From positions 248,001-312,000 of the forward strand of contig NZ_CP014309.1 in the NCBI RefSeq assembly GCF_001557535.2: a stretch of 64,000 nucleotides of DNA, read 5' to 3'. The DNA comes from Burkholderia sp. PAMC 26561. GTDB taxonomy: Bacteria > Pseudomonadota > Gammaproteobacteria > Burkholderiales > Burkholderiaceae. Position numbers and translations under genes: made by a program. The notes beneath the pieces were generated by a model that had not been told where the DNA came from, searched no databases, and saw only the letters and a program-made list of their open reading frames with translations. Positions 1 through 8,040 of this stretch are shown in pieces (the first letter of the stretch is position 1; each line of letters opens with the position of its first letter).

Positions 1-1360
1 CACTGTCGGAGCCGGCGAACATGTAGTTGCGCCTGCCGAGCGCCACACAACGCAATGCATTTTCCGCAAGTACATTGCTGATTTCTGCCTGTCCATCGTC
101 GCAGAACAACGTGAGCGCATCCCAGCGGTTCAAAGAGTAGTTCATCGCTTCGACCAGCGGTGCTTTCGCCCAAAGCGTGGCAAGTTTTTCTCGCATCAAC
201 TTTTCGAGAGTCACGAGCAGCGGCTTGCTCTTTTCCTGGCGCACGCGCAATCGTTCATCTGCAGGCTTGCCGCGGATCTGAGCCTCAATACCGTATAGCT
301 CGCCGATCCTGTCAAGCAATTGCGTGGTGGTTTCCGACGGCGTTTTCTCATGGACGTCAAAGACATACCGCCGAGCATGATCCCAACAAGCGGCCGGATG
401 GATTTTCCCATCGAGGTACAGATCAGCATAGCCCGCATACGCGTCCGCCTGAAGGATGCCCTCAAATTTAGCAAGATGAGTTTGTGGGTGGATGCCTTTG
501 CGGTCCGGTGAGTAAGCGAACCAGACGGCGGCCGGTTCTATGGAAGCCGAACGGCGGTCATCGCGAACGTAGACCCAGAGCCGACCCGTGCGGGTTTTCT
601 TGTTGCCCGGCGCGAGCACCGGGATCGGTGTGTCATCCGCGTGGATCTTGGTGGCCGCCATAACATAGGCGCGCAGCGCTTCGGTCAGCGGCCTGCAGAG
701 TTCTTCGCACTGTCCAACCCAGCGCGCTGTGGTGGCGCGATCAAGGCGTACGCCTTCGCGCGCAGCGATCCCCGTTTGGCGATACAAGGGAATGTGGTCG
801 GCGTACTTCGAGACCAGGATGTCAGCGAGCAAGCTCGGATGCGCCATGCTGCGCTCGATCGGCAGCCCCGGCATCGGCGGCTGTTCGATGTGACCGCAAC
901 TGGGGCAGGCCATCTTGCGTCGAATCGTGCGGATTACCTTAAACATAGCGGTGACGCGCGCCAACTGCTCGGACACGTCTTCGCCAAGCGCGCGCATGGC
1001 GCTGCCGCACTTGGGGCATGTCGGATCGGGTTCGAGCACGCGATCTTCGCGTGGCAGATGGGGTGGCAGAGCTTCCTTGGGCGCCTGCACGGAGATGCCC
1101 GAACTTGGAGATCGCGCGCGCGCCCGGCGAACGTCGGCGGCGCCTTGCCCAGTTGCCAGATCCTCTAGCTGTGTCTCGAGTTGATCCAACTGCCGATCCA
1201 ACTGCTCGGATTTACGGCCGAAGTGCATCCGTTTGAGCTTGTCGATCTGAACCTTCAGGCGTTCAATCTCGCGATCCCGATCGGCAATTGATGCGAGGGC
1301 CTCGCTTAGCAAGGCTTGCAGGGTGACAACATCATCGGGGAGATCGGCGTCGCTCGGCAT
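1..1360 (-). CDS. tnpC: IS66 family transposase TnpC, C-terminus beyond window
   Basis: An open frame starts at ATG 1360 (Met-Pro-Ser-Asp-Ala-Asp) and stays open to base 1. It opens with a leucine-zipper-like region rich in E/R/L (about residues 15-55), then LKRMHFGRKSEQL, typical of the IS66 N-terminal domain. A zinc-binding segment follows with two CxxC pairs (CPKCGS and CPSCGH, about residues 110-150), then the catalytic core starting HADDTPIPVL. That segment holds the first catalytic aspartate of the DDE transposase. About 453 codons are visible; family members are around 510-530 residues, so only the end is missing. It lies 39 bp downstream of tnpB in the same operon. Confidence 0.9.
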   Translation of the reverse strand, partial: MPSDADLPDDVVTLQALLSEALASIADRDREIERLKVQIDKLKRMHFGRKSEQLDRQLDQLETQLEDLATGQGAADVRRARARSPSSGISVQAPKEALPPHLPREDRVLEPDPTCPKCGSAMRALGEDVSEQLARVTAMFKVIRTIRRKMACPSCGHIEQPPMPGLPIERSMAHPSLLADILVSKYADHIPLYRQTGIAAREGVRLDRATTARWVGQCEELCRPLTEALRAYVMAATKIHADDTPIPVLAPGNKKTRTGRLWVYVRDDRRSASIEPAAVWFAYSPDRKGIHPQTHLAKFEGILQADAYAGYADLYLDGKIHPAACWDHARRYVFDVHEKTPSETTTQLLDRIGELYGIEAQIRGKPADERLRVRQEKSKPLLVTLEKLMREKLATLWAKAPLVEAMNYSLNRWDALTLFCDDGQAEISNVLAENALRCVALGRRNYMFAGSDS

Positions 1361-1399
1361 ACGCCGCAGTTTACGAGTATCCCGTGCGGTTTACAACCG

Positions 1400-1744
1400 C
1401 TACGCCATCAATAATGCCGCTGTGCGACGAGGCTGGCGCCAATCGATCCCTTCGAGGACCATGGATAGCTGGGCGCTCGTCAAATGGATCTTGCCGCCAT
1501 CAGCCTGTGGCCAGATGAAACGGCCATTTGTGAGGCGCTTCGCGAGCAGCCAGACCCCGTCATCAGTCGCCCATAGAATCTTGATCAAATCGCCACGGCG
1601 CCCACGAAAGATGAACACGTCGCCGCTCAGCGGATTCTCACCGAGCGCTGTCTGCACCTTGGCAGCTAACCCCGGGAATCCAGAGCGCATGTCGGTGATA
1701 CCTGCTGCAATCCACACTCGCGTACCCGCCGGCAGGCCGATCAC
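1400..1744 (-). CDS. tnpB: IS66 family accessory protein TnpB
   Basis: This 114-residue protein has the family's standard length and hallmarks: an N-terminal GLPAGTRVWIAAGITDMR, then VFIFRGRRGDLIKILWAT, then a C-terminal basic tail. TnpB is required for transposition of IS66 elements but its biochemical role is not settled. The start codon overlaps the tnpA stop by 4 nt (ATGA), indicating translational coupling. No lesions are visible, so the element may still be active if its missing left part is intact. Confidence 0.9.
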   Translation of the reverse strand: MIGLPAGTRVWIAAGITDMRSGFPGLAAKVQTALGENPLSGDVFIFRGRRGDLIKILWATDDGVWLLAKRLTNGRFIWPQADGGKIHLTSAQLSMVLEGIDWRQPRRTAALLMA

Positions 1745-2148
1745 GATCTCAGACTCGCCAGCACAGCTCGAAGCGTCTCGACATCAACCGCGCCATCCAC
1801 TTTGACCATTGCACGGCCAATTCGTACTTCGATCGTGCCGCCCGGTGATGTCGCCTTCGCCTTATCCGGTTCGATCAACGCCTCCGGCGCAACCACGCTC
1901 GCTACGTCTGTCACCACGCTCACGGGAATAAGCCCGCTAACCTTGCCCTGCTGTTTAACTCTATGTTCTCGTCGCCATCTGAACAGCAGATTAGCGTTCA
2001 ACCCGTTCTCACGAGCAAGACTTGAAACCGACACACCGGGCTCACAGGCCGCATCGACCATTCGGCGCCGAAACTCCGGACTATGATTCGGGCAGCCCTT
2101 ACGACTGCCCGAGTGCGATTTTTCTAATGTCAAAGTAGTTCCCACCAT
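1741..2148 (-). CDS. tnpA: IS66 family accessory protein TnpA (helix-turn-helix)
   Basis: The 135-residue product has a basic N-terminal helix-turn-helix of the transposase-8/IS66 OrfA type: HSPEFRRRMVDAACEPG, then VSSLARENGLNANLLFRWRR. The C-terminal half (IEVRIGRAMVKVDGAVD) is the usual TnpA tail. It is the first gene of the element, about 70 bp inside the outer end. It presumably binds the element's ends or its promoter, as proposed for IS66 OrfA. The frame is intact and coupled to tnpB. Confidence 0.88.
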   Translation of the reverse strand: MVGTTLTLEKSHSGSRKGCPNHSPEFRRRMVDAACEPGVSVSSLARENGLNANLLFRWRREHRVKQQGKVSGLIPVSVVTDVASVVAPEALIEPDKAKATSPGGTIEVRIGRAMVKVDGAVDVETLRAVLASLRS

Positions 2149-2217
2149 TCAAGTAGTGGGAACCACTTTGGCGTCTCATGGTAGCAAGATCAAGTGCGGC
2201 CCTCGCGCGACGCTTAC

Positions 2218-2688
2218 GTTGTAGGCTTACTTTCTGGCTGTTTGGCGACGGTCCCAAACGTTGACTCTCAACGCTCGGTCAGTGTCCAGACGCGGATACA
2301 GGTGGCAAATAGTATTCAGCATCCGAAGATTGAAGCCGACGGTGTTTTAGTTAGCCCGTGGATCCGCGCTGCAATGATGTCGGCGTTTGCAATGCGGGCT
2401 GAACACCTCGGTCTTCGTATTGATCCGAATGGCGTGCCTGTTACGATCCATATTACGAGCGTACGTTCACGTTCAGATGGTGCGCGGATGGCGTTCAATT
2501 TTTTCGATGGTGCCGATTACGTTTCGGGAACCGTCAATGTTGGTGACGCAACTTTCAATGTCGGCGAGAATACATGGCTGTACTGGGCACCAACGGGTTT
2601 TCGGAGTATCCGAGAGGTTGCAGAGGCGGTTGGAAAGCAAGTTGCAAACGGTGTCGCGCTCGTTGCCGGTGAGCCAATAGAAGATTAG
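2218..2688 (+). pseudogene. Lipoprotein gene, 5' end removed by IS66 insertion
   Basis: Reading the plus strand from the IS66 end gives VVGLLSGCLATVPNVDSQRS and about 150 further codons to the stop at 2688. LLSGC is a good lipobox, so the sequence starts within a lipoprotein signal peptide; the start codon and basic n-region lie on the far side of the insertion. A GTG at 2194 inside the IS end could start translation but supplies only a few residues in place of a signal. The mature part (for example NFFDGADYVSGTVNVGDATF) resembles small Gram-negative lipoproteins of unknown function. I did not recognise the family. Confidence 0.65.
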
Positions 2689-3180
2689 GTCTTTGCGTCA
2701 CGCGACCGTTTCATGTCGAAAACGTCTCCGCTTTTTAGCATTCAAATAGTAGCTCGCGATATGCGGCCCCGTTTGGACTTGACAATCCGTACAGTACCTC
2801 AAAGCATAACCCGTCGTTACGGCACGCCTCCGCGAACCCCGAATTCGGAGGAAATCGATCTGGTCTCGGTGATGACGAGGAAACTTTCGCTTGACGGAAG
2901 CACGTGCTTGCCGTCAAGCAATTGTATTCGTACCCTTCGTCCCCAACAGGTTGTAATATCTGCCCGATGGGAACTTTTGTTTCGCCAGGAAGCTCAAGTC
3001 TTACGGATTCTTCTAACTAGTAACAACGATGCTGAAGTACATCGCGCAGCTAGGTTAGCCCCTGACAATTTCTGGTCTCACAAGTAACCGATAGTTGACG
3101 ATGCTGCACGTCATGCCAAGCGTCCGCAACTGGAAGGCAATGGCCCTTCTCCTCGTTTTCGCTGGGGGTGATGTGAAGGG
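2689..3180. other. Gene-poor stretch between lipoprotein remnant and frameshifted gene
   Basis: About 490 bases hold no convincing gene. A 124-codon plus-strand frame at 2713-3087 is open, but its product is serine/arginine rich with no domain I recognise and no clear ribosome-binding site. It could be a decayed gene or chance. Confidence 0.5.
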
Positions 3181-3647
3181 TTATCGCCTTGTGGCGGTAT
3201 CGAAGAGCTTCTCCCAGCCGACATCTTCAATATCTAGAAGCATTGCGATAGAGGCACGGACTTCGTTCATACGCCTCTCGACATCCAGGTGCGACGAAAA
3301 CTCGCGCGCACCCAATTGCATTGTCTGAACCTCAATAACTCCGGATAAATCGTCAGGACCAAGTTCTAAGAATGCCTTTCCGCCTGACCATCGGGAGCGG
3401 ACCCAACGGACTGCCTCGATGCTGATAAGGGTGGCCGAACTCGTGCATCAACAATCCATCTTTCGGTTTTCATTGATCGAGGAGTGCCAGAGAAGACACA
3501 TACTTCCCTCGATAAAAGACCCAGCAAGCCCAACACGCCATAGAGGGCTGCGGCGATTGTTGTGCCAGTGCCGGACAAGATTTGATGCCGTCGTAACTCA
3601 GCAATAAGCAAAAACCCCAGCAGAAACAGGCAAACCTTCGACATCAT
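3181..3647 (-). pseudogene. Small membrane protein gene interrupted by a frameshift
   Basis: Starting at ATG 3647 the product begins MMSKVCLFLLGFLLIAELRR and has a second hydrophobic stretch (ALYGVLGLLGLLS), so two membrane segments. It continues through MKTERWIVDARVR. At about 3430 the coherent protein jumps frame: TLISIEAVRWVRSRWSGG, then LELGPDDLSGVIEVQTM, ending at the TAA at 3181. Without the jump the first frame runs into low-quality sequence. The 467-nt span is one base short of a whole number of codons, so a single lost base explains the break. Family unknown. The join is inferred from how protein-like each frame is. Confidence 0.4.
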
Positions 3648-3817
3648 CGTTCCTGTTGTGCGTTCCACAGTAACCAACTTCTATTCCATCTCTCGTATGA
3701 GTTATCAAGGGCTGGTATTTTCAGCAAGCGTTTAGTTGCAGTCAGATTGTCGACGATCCTCATCGTACAGTCGAGCGACCGCTCGTGGCCGAACCCAGTC
3801 TAGCGCGACGCGGCAAG

Positions 3818-4324
3818 CTAGACCACTTGTTTGCACATATGCTCCTCGTCATAGAAACGATCTCCGACCTTCATGGCGCGAGGCTCTAAGCCAAACGACT
3901 GAAAGCCGTGCGACGTATAAAGCCTCTTTGCGGGCAGATTCTCCGCATTGACAGAAAGCATCAGTTGGACAGCGTCCCACTGTTCGGCCGCGTGCGCTGT
4001 CGCTGCCGACAAAAGCGTTTGTGCGATTTTTCGTCCACGGTATGACGGGTTGACAAACACGCCCCAGATTGTCGCTTTGTGATTCACCTGACGCAGCGGT
4101 TCACGACGCACGCCCGTGATACCGATCAGCACCTTGCTCTCAAACGCTCCGAACACCGCCTGTGTCGGCGTCGAACGAATGCGAGCGGCAACCTCCTCAA
4201 TCGAACGTGCTAGTTCCTCCTCGCGGGTAGGCCATATGGCGGTGGGGGCGTTATCGACGGCAAGAAGACGCAATGCTTTGAATTGCTCTGCATCGTCGGA
4301 ATCTAATAGGCGGACAGTGACCAT
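3818..4324 (-). CDS. GNAT family N-acetyltransferase
   Basis: About 168 residues from ATG 4324 (MVTVRLLDSDDAEQFKALR). A TTG at 4369 would add 15 residues, but the ATG fits the usual GNAT N-terminus. The acetyl-CoA-binding motif is clear: ATIWGVFVNPSYRGRKIAQT (about residues 85-105), matching the V-x-P-x-x-R-G-x-x-[IL]-[AG] pattern. The typical C-terminal AKRLYTSHGFQSFGLEPRA follows. It should transfer an acetyl group from acetyl-CoA to an amine; the substrate cannot be read from sequence. It stands alone, about 215 bp downstream of the TIGR02594 gene on the same strand. Confidence 0.85.
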   Translation of the reverse strand: MVTVRLLDSDDAEQFKALRLLAVDNAPTAIWPTREEELARSIEEVAARIRSTPTQAVFGAFESKVLIGITGVRREPLRQVNHKATIWGVFVNPSYRGRKIAQTLLSAATAHAAEQWDAVQLMLSVNAENLPAKRLYTSHGFQSFGLEPRAMKVGDRFYDEEHMCKQVV

Positions 4325-4539
4325 ACGATATGAGATGAACCAAAGAGCGCTCACCGTACTCGATATCAACCACGCCGCGCAAGTTTAGACGGTCAGGCGT
4401 GTCGCCATCCCGCATAAGTCAAGTTGTCGACGATACAAGCGAGGAGGACGACAGGCTGCTGTTAGCCGGGCTGTGCCTATCGTCAGTCGCTGGCACATGG
4501 CCACTAACAGCCCCACGGTACACCTCCAGGCCAACCTCG

Positions 4540-4992
4540 CTACGAAGAGTTCGCGGCGTTGGGCCACCGGTAAGCAAGGATACGACCTTTGGAATACGCG
4601 AGCTCCCTCACTTCACCGCGCTGATTTCCGCCAAGCAGATATATGTGGTTCTCGTCGTGCCGGAGATAGAAACCTACATGCCCTTTCCAACTGAGCGGGT
4701 CATCTCGGGTGAGAACAACGAGGCAACCGTACGCAGGGCTGGTAATAGAGATGCCCCAGTTCAACCACGAGCGCGCTACAGCCGACCCGGTACCGACAAA
4801 CCCCGCCTGAAATAGACACCAATTGATGAACGATGAGCACCAAGAGATCTTGTCATCGTACCCAAGGAGGTTCGTGTAACTGTTGTATTCAACGATACGT
4901 GGATTGCATTTTCCTACCGGAAACCGCTTCGTCCCCATCTCTCCAATGGCGATCGGCATCCAGGTCGGTGTCACTGGTCGAGCGGTACTCAT
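4540..4992 (-). CDS. TIGR02594 family protein (CHAP/NlpC-P60-like cell-wall hydrolase)
   Basis: The 150-residue product matches the TIGR02594 pattern: WMPIAIGEMGTKRFPVGKCN, then a catalytic-cysteine segment SWCSSFINWCLFQAG, GTGSAVARSWLNWG, and a histidine segment WKGHVGFYL. Cys and His are placed as in papain-fold peptidoglycan amidases/endopeptidases. Such proteins are often phage endolysin-like or effector-like. There is no signal peptide, so export would need a holin, a secretion system or lysis. The start overlaps the C-terminal tail of the upstream M15 peptidase by 104 nt, so the two genes are tightly linked. Function is inferred from the family. Confidence 0.75.
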   Translation of the reverse strand: MSTARPVTPTWMPIAIGEMGTKRFPVGKCNPRIVEYNSYTNLLGYDDKISWCSSFINWCLFQAGFVGTGSAVARSWLNWGISITSPAYGCLVVLTRDDPLSWKGHVGFYLRHDENHIYLLGGNQRGEVRELAYSKGRILAYRWPNAANSS

Positions 4993-5686
4993 TCTGCTGT
5001 TCCTGATAGCGGTAAAGGTCTGAGGCTACCGCGTCTTCTTCGACAGGACCATAAAGAGCTTGGGCCTGCTGCGTTACTACGGCCCAGTAACGATCGCCGT
5101 ATGACCAATGCCACCACTCCGATGGATAGTTCACGAAGCCCGCTATCTCCATCGCCTTCGCCAAAATCCTACGGTTCGCTTTCGCTGTTTGCGGGATAAA
5201 AGTGCACGCGGTGTAGCAAGCGCCGGACGATTCCGTATCCATGGCATTCAAGACGCTGCCCATCTCTACGTGACCCCCACCGATTTGTTGCAGCGTAAGA
5301 TCAACGGCCGCACCGGTAGGGTGGCCAGCGACATCAGGTGGCGCAACATAGCGGCTCGCAATGTCCAATACCTCATCGTCACTAATCCCAGGATAGGAGC
5401 CGCGCACCTTGGCAACATAACGTTGGAAAGATGCTCGTTGCTGTGAGAGTGGACGATAAGCTTCGGTAATTAGTAACTGAAGTCCATTTGGGAGCGCCTG
5501 ATTAGCAACAAGCAACCGCTTGGCGACTGTCTTTCGAGCGTAAAGAAAGAATTCACTTCGACTTGAAATTAAGGTGCGGTTGAGATCGACCGAAATTTTG
5601 TCGGAAAACACTGCGAGATCAACGAATGACTCGCCATTCTCGGCGACCTCAATATTCCGGATGCGTGTATCAGCCAAAGTAAGCAT
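4889..5686 (-). CDS. VanX-like D-alanyl-D-alanine dipeptidase (peptidase M15D)
   Basis: About 265 residues from ATG 5686 (a TTG at 5725 would add 13). The zinc-site motifs of the M15D family are complete: HPTGAAVDLTL (SxHxxGxAxD type, first His and Asp) and EWWHWSYGDRYWA (catalytic Glu and last His). LLITEAYRPLSQQ upstream supplies the conserved arginine. VanX-type enzymes hydrolyse D-Ala-D-Ala. The domain should end near ALYGPVEED; the last 40 or so residues are read out of frame with, and overlap, the TIGR02594 gene. No signal peptide is seen. Together the two genes form a murein-degrading cassette. Confidence 0.8.
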   Translation of the reverse strand: MLTLADTRIRNIEVAENGESFVDLAVFSDKISVDLNRTLISSRSEFFLYARKTVAKRLLVANQALPNGLQLLITEAYRPLSQQRASFQRYVAKVRGSYPGISDDEVLDIASRYVAPPDVAGHPTGAAVDLTLQQIGGGHVEMGSVLNAMDTESSGACYTACTFIPQTAKANRRILAKAMEIAGFVNYPSEWWHWSYGDRYWAVVTQQAQALYGPVEEDAVASDLYRYQEQQNEYRSTSDTDLDADRHWRDGDEAVSGRKMQSTYR

Positions 5687-5795
5687 CCGTGTGTTCCAGT
5701 GTCCATGTGCACATATTGTCAGCAATTTAGGCGCGATTGTCGAATGACCGATTCTGGCCGCTTTAAGACGGCCTTATTGATGCACTACGGCATAA

Positions 5796-6755
5796 CTACA
5801 CGCGAATCCGCTCGATTTCGTCGAGGGTAATGTTGTCGTGACGCCGGTCATAGAGCTGGGTGGTACGGGTCGACGCGTGGTTTGCCATCGCCGCTGCGTT
5901 CTCCAGCGTGCCGCCGTTTTTCAGATAGGCGGTGATGCCCGTCGCGCGAAACGTGTGGTTGCCAATCTTCGTGTTGATGCCGACCGTAAGCGCTCTGCGC
6001 GTCACCATCGCATACGCATTCGCCTGGGGCAGGGCAGTGGTGCTCAGGCGCCCAGTCCCGCGCTGGATCGTGCGAAACAGCGGCCCCTTACCCTCGGCGC
6101 CAATCCCGGTGCCGTCGATGTACGCATCCAGATACGCTTCAAGCGTGTGGTGACAAGGCATCTCGTGCTGCTTGCCGCCTTTCTCGCGCAAGCGCACCCA
6201 TAACCGTTTGTTCTGCGTGTACACGTCGTCCACGCGCATCGCGAGCGCTGCACCCACCCGTGCGAACGAAAACACCATCAGCCCAATCAACGCCCGATCC
6301 CTGAGGCCAATGGGTGTGCTGACATCGATGCTATCAAGCAGCTGCCGGGCTTCGCTCGCATCGAGCACAGGGGTCTTGCCCTTGCGAGCTGTATGAGTCG
6401 GCCCACGCACGGACGCCGCAGGGTTATGCGGCACGACCTGGCCAGTGACGAGCCAGTCAAACAGGTGGCGGATTGCCGCCAGGTGCTGCTTGACGGTCGG
6501 CGCCGACAGCATCTGCGTCTGCAGTTCAATCCAGGCCGCCACGTGCAGCGGCTGCACGTCAGTGATCGAGCTCACGCCGGTCTGCGCGCACCAGGCGAAA
6601 AACTCGCCCACCGCATGCGCATAGGCTCGCCGTGTATTTGGGTTGCGAATGTTGGAGGCGAAGAATTCTAGAAAGCGCACACCGGCGCGTTCGCCGGCGC
6701 GGGTCATCAGCGCCGGCAGCGGCGCGGACGAGCGGACAAGGAGCGCCTCAGTCAT
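5796..6755 (-). CDS. Tyrosine recombinase/integrase (XerC/XerD-like)
   Basis: The 319-residue product has an N-terminal SAM-like core-binding domain (NTRRAYAHAVGEFFAWCA through SAPTVKQHLAAIRHLFDWLV, about residues 35-115) and a C-terminal catalytic domain. All catalytic residues are visible: Arg in FSFARVGAALAMRVDDV, Lys in REKGGKQHEMPCH, His and Arg in HTFRATGITAYL, His in MANHASTRTTQ, and Tyr in LYDRRHDN. It catalyses site-specific strand exchange through a 3'-phosphotyrosine. The length and the GITAYLKNGG segment resemble plasmid/island recombinases rather than housekeeping XerC/D. It is last in a three-gene operon, 12 bp after its neighbour. Confidence 0.9.
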   Translation of the reverse strand: MTEALLVRSSAPLPALMTRAGERAGVRFLEFFASNIRNPNTRRAYAHAVGEFFAWCAQTGVSSITDVQPLHVAAWIELQTQMLSAPTVKQHLAAIRHLFDWLVTGQVVPHNPAASVRGPTHTARKGKTPVLDASEARQLLDSIDVSTPIGLRDRALIGLMVFSFARVGAALAMRVDDVYTQNKRLWVRLREKGGKQHEMPCHHTLEAYLDAYIDGTGIGAEGKGPLFRTIQRGTGRLSTTALPQANAYAMVTRRALTVGINTKIGNHTFRATGITAYLKNGGTLENAAAMANHASTRTTQLYDRRHDNITLDEIERIRV

Positions 6756-6767
6756 GCTGATCCCTGG

Positions 6768-7133
6768 TTACAAGGTTTTTTGGAACGCGGCGAATTGCTC
6801 GATGAGCCTTTGCATATCGGCGGCTGAATTGGCTTTGATTTGGACGTGCGCACCAATGAGTTCAATTTGCCGGCCGGCTCGCCCGCGGATCCACGCGGCC
6901 AGCGCAGCCCCGAGGATCTCGAGCGCGCCCGGGCTCACGGGCACATTAAATTCCACCACGGCCTGCACGTGCGCGTTGTCCATCGACAAGCGGGGACGTA
7001 CAAGTTGGCCGCCCTGCGCGCACAAAATGCCCAAGAATTGCTGGAGCTCGCGGCTATATTGACTCTCGGGTCCGCCAAAAGGATCGTCTTCAACGGACGA
7101 ACGCATGACGAACTGAACTGCATCAGGTTTCAT
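6768..7133 (-). CDS. Hypothetical protein in integrase operon
   Basis: A 121-residue protein starting at ATG 7133, preceded by a good Shine-Dalgarno (AGAAGGA about 8 nt upstream). The C-terminal half, LEILGAALAAWIRGRAGRQI then ELIGAHVQIKANSAADMQRL, has the pattern small helix-basic turn-beta strand-helix. This vaguely recalls the EACC1-type (effector-associated constant component) domain, but the match is weak and I claim no function. It lies between the 95-residue gene and the recombinase, 12 bp from the latter, so the three are probably co-transcribed. Confidence 0.6.
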   Translation of the reverse strand: MKPDAVQFVMRSSVEDDPFGGPESQYSRELQQFLGILCAQGGQLVRPRLSMDNAHVQAVVEFNVPVSPGALEILGAALAAWIRGRAGRQIELIGAHVQIKANSAADMQRLIEQFAAFQKTL

Positions 7134-7201
7134 CAGCTGGTCCTTCTAAAAATCCACTTATTTGGTCTGCGTTACGCATGCCAACGATCCGGAAGCCACG
7201 C

Positions 7202-7489
7202 TCAATGCAGCGTGCGCGTGCCGCGATCAGTGTCACGAACAGTGGCCTGCAGAAGAATGTTGGCGCGACATTCGGCCTTGATCGCATCCGCCGCTTCCTC
7301 GACGAGCCGGTTGCCGCGAAAGCGCGCGACCTTGGCATCGATAGTGTCGTCGATGTGCCGGATGGCGGCATCGACACTGGCCGGGTCGTCCGGATCGAAT
7401 CCGGCAGTGATGACTTCATCCTCCAGCGCCTTAAGTCCTTCGGCGGCTTCTTCGAGGATGCGCGTCATCTCGTCTGACAGGGTGGCCAT
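7202..7489 (-). CDS. Hypothetical acidic protein, first gene of integrase operon (possible C-terminal frameshift)
   Basis: ATG 7489 follows GGAGCTG. The 95-residue product is acidic and helical (MATLSDEMTRILEEAAEGLK, then EEAADAIKAECRANILLQA). Its last dozen residues look poor, while the neighbouring frame continues sensibly (AARARCIERGFRIVGMRNA) and ends at 7123, overlapping the next start codon by 11 nt as coupled genes often do. So the true product may extend to 7123 after a frameshift near 7235; this is inference. A 13-bp-arm palindrome lies just upstream of the start (7501-7532), suggesting repression or autoregulation. Function unknown. Confidence 0.6.
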   Translation of the reverse strand: MATLSDEMTRILEEAAEGLKALEDEVITAGFDPDDPASVDAAIRHIDDTIDAKVARFRGNRLVEEAADAIKAECRANILLQATVRDTDRGTRTLH

Positions 7490-7500
7490 GGGCAGCTCCG

Positions 7501-7532
7501 CTATATGTGATAAGAGACATTATCATATATAG
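7501..7532. promoter_or_regulatory. Palindromic operator candidate upstream of integrase operon
   Basis: Two 13-base arms, ctatatgtgataa and ttatcatatatag, flank a 6-base spacer gagaca; 12 of 13 positions are complementary. It starts 12 bp upstream of the ATG at 7489 and is AT-rich compared with its surroundings. The position fits an operator covering the promoter of the minus-strand operon. The DNA-binding protein is unknown. Confidence 0.6.
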
Positions 7533-7604
7533 ATGGAGCGGTAAGGCTTCAACAAAACCTTGGCAGGCACGTGCGGTGCTGCAAACGTGCGCAAGGAGTC
7601 TCCC

Positions 7605-8036
7605 ATGCACTTATCGTCGAACAAATCACGCGCTGGTCCTTGGACCCAACGCCGCATTAAGCTTGGCAAGGGCACCTTGCGCGTTCTGGTTGTCGACGAC
7701 AATCAAAACGCCGCTGAAGCGCTCGCGACCTACCTGGCGTTTGAGAAGATCGACTGTCAGACGGCGTTCGGAGGCGCACAGGCAATTTCGGTAGGCGTCG
7801 CATGGAGTCCGCATGTGATCCTCATGGATATCTCCATGCCCGACTGCAACGGCTTCCAGGCCGCGCTCGCTTTGCGGCAGGATGCTCGCACCCGTGAAAT
7901 TACGATCATTGCCTTTACCGCGTTGGATGAAGCGGAAGTGCTTCGCCATCTGACTGACCATGAATTTGACGGCTATTTCCAGAAAGGTCAGTCGCCGACT
8001 CATCTGCTCGCGCTGATCTCGAACTTCGCCACTTAG
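7605..8036 (+). CDS. Receiver-domain-only response regulator
   Basis: Start at ATG 7605 behind AAGGAG. The product, about 143 residues, is a short tail plus one REC domain. The acidic pocket is in VLVVDDNQNAAEALATYL, the phospho-acceptor Asp in VILMDISMPDCNG, the switch Thr in IAFTALDEAEV and the conserved Lys in GYFQKGQSP. There is no output domain, so it should act by protein contact, as CheY-like or Spo0F-like proteins do. It is closely related along its whole length to the regulator at 12764-13198. The divergent RsbR-type histidine kinase at 8577-9710 is a plausible partner. Confidence 0.9.
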   Translation: MHLSSNKSRAGPWTQRRIKLGKGTLRVLVVDDNQNAAEALATYLAFEKIDCQTAFGGAQAISVGVAWSPHVILMDISMPDCNGFQAALALRQDARTREITIIAFTALDEAEVLRHLTDHEFDGYFQKGQSPTHLLALISNFAT

Positions 8037-8040
8037 TAAG

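Larger units (their letters stand above)
1..2217 (-). mobile_element. IS66-family insertion sequence, partial (runs off left edge)
   Basis: The block carries the canonical IS66 gene order tnpA-tnpB-tnpC on the minus strand, with tnpC open at the window edge. The outer end is placed at 2217 because the minus strand there begins GTAAGCGTCGCGCGAGG, and many IS66-family ends start GTAAGC. Just outside, at 2218-2225, lies gttgtagg, a candidate for one copy of the 8-bp target duplication usual for this family. The second copy and the other terminal repeat are outside the window, so the exact boundary is inferred. The insertion sits inside a lipoprotein gene that continues from 2218. Confidence 0.85.

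Noticed and set aside
641..1236. Long plus-strand frames opposite the IS66 transposase
   Set aside because: They are antisense shadows of tnpC, which has a coherent family match on the minus strand.
2713..3087. Plus-strand frame of 124 codons
   Set aside because: No family, no ribosome-binding site and low-complexity composition; kept only as an uncertain stretch.
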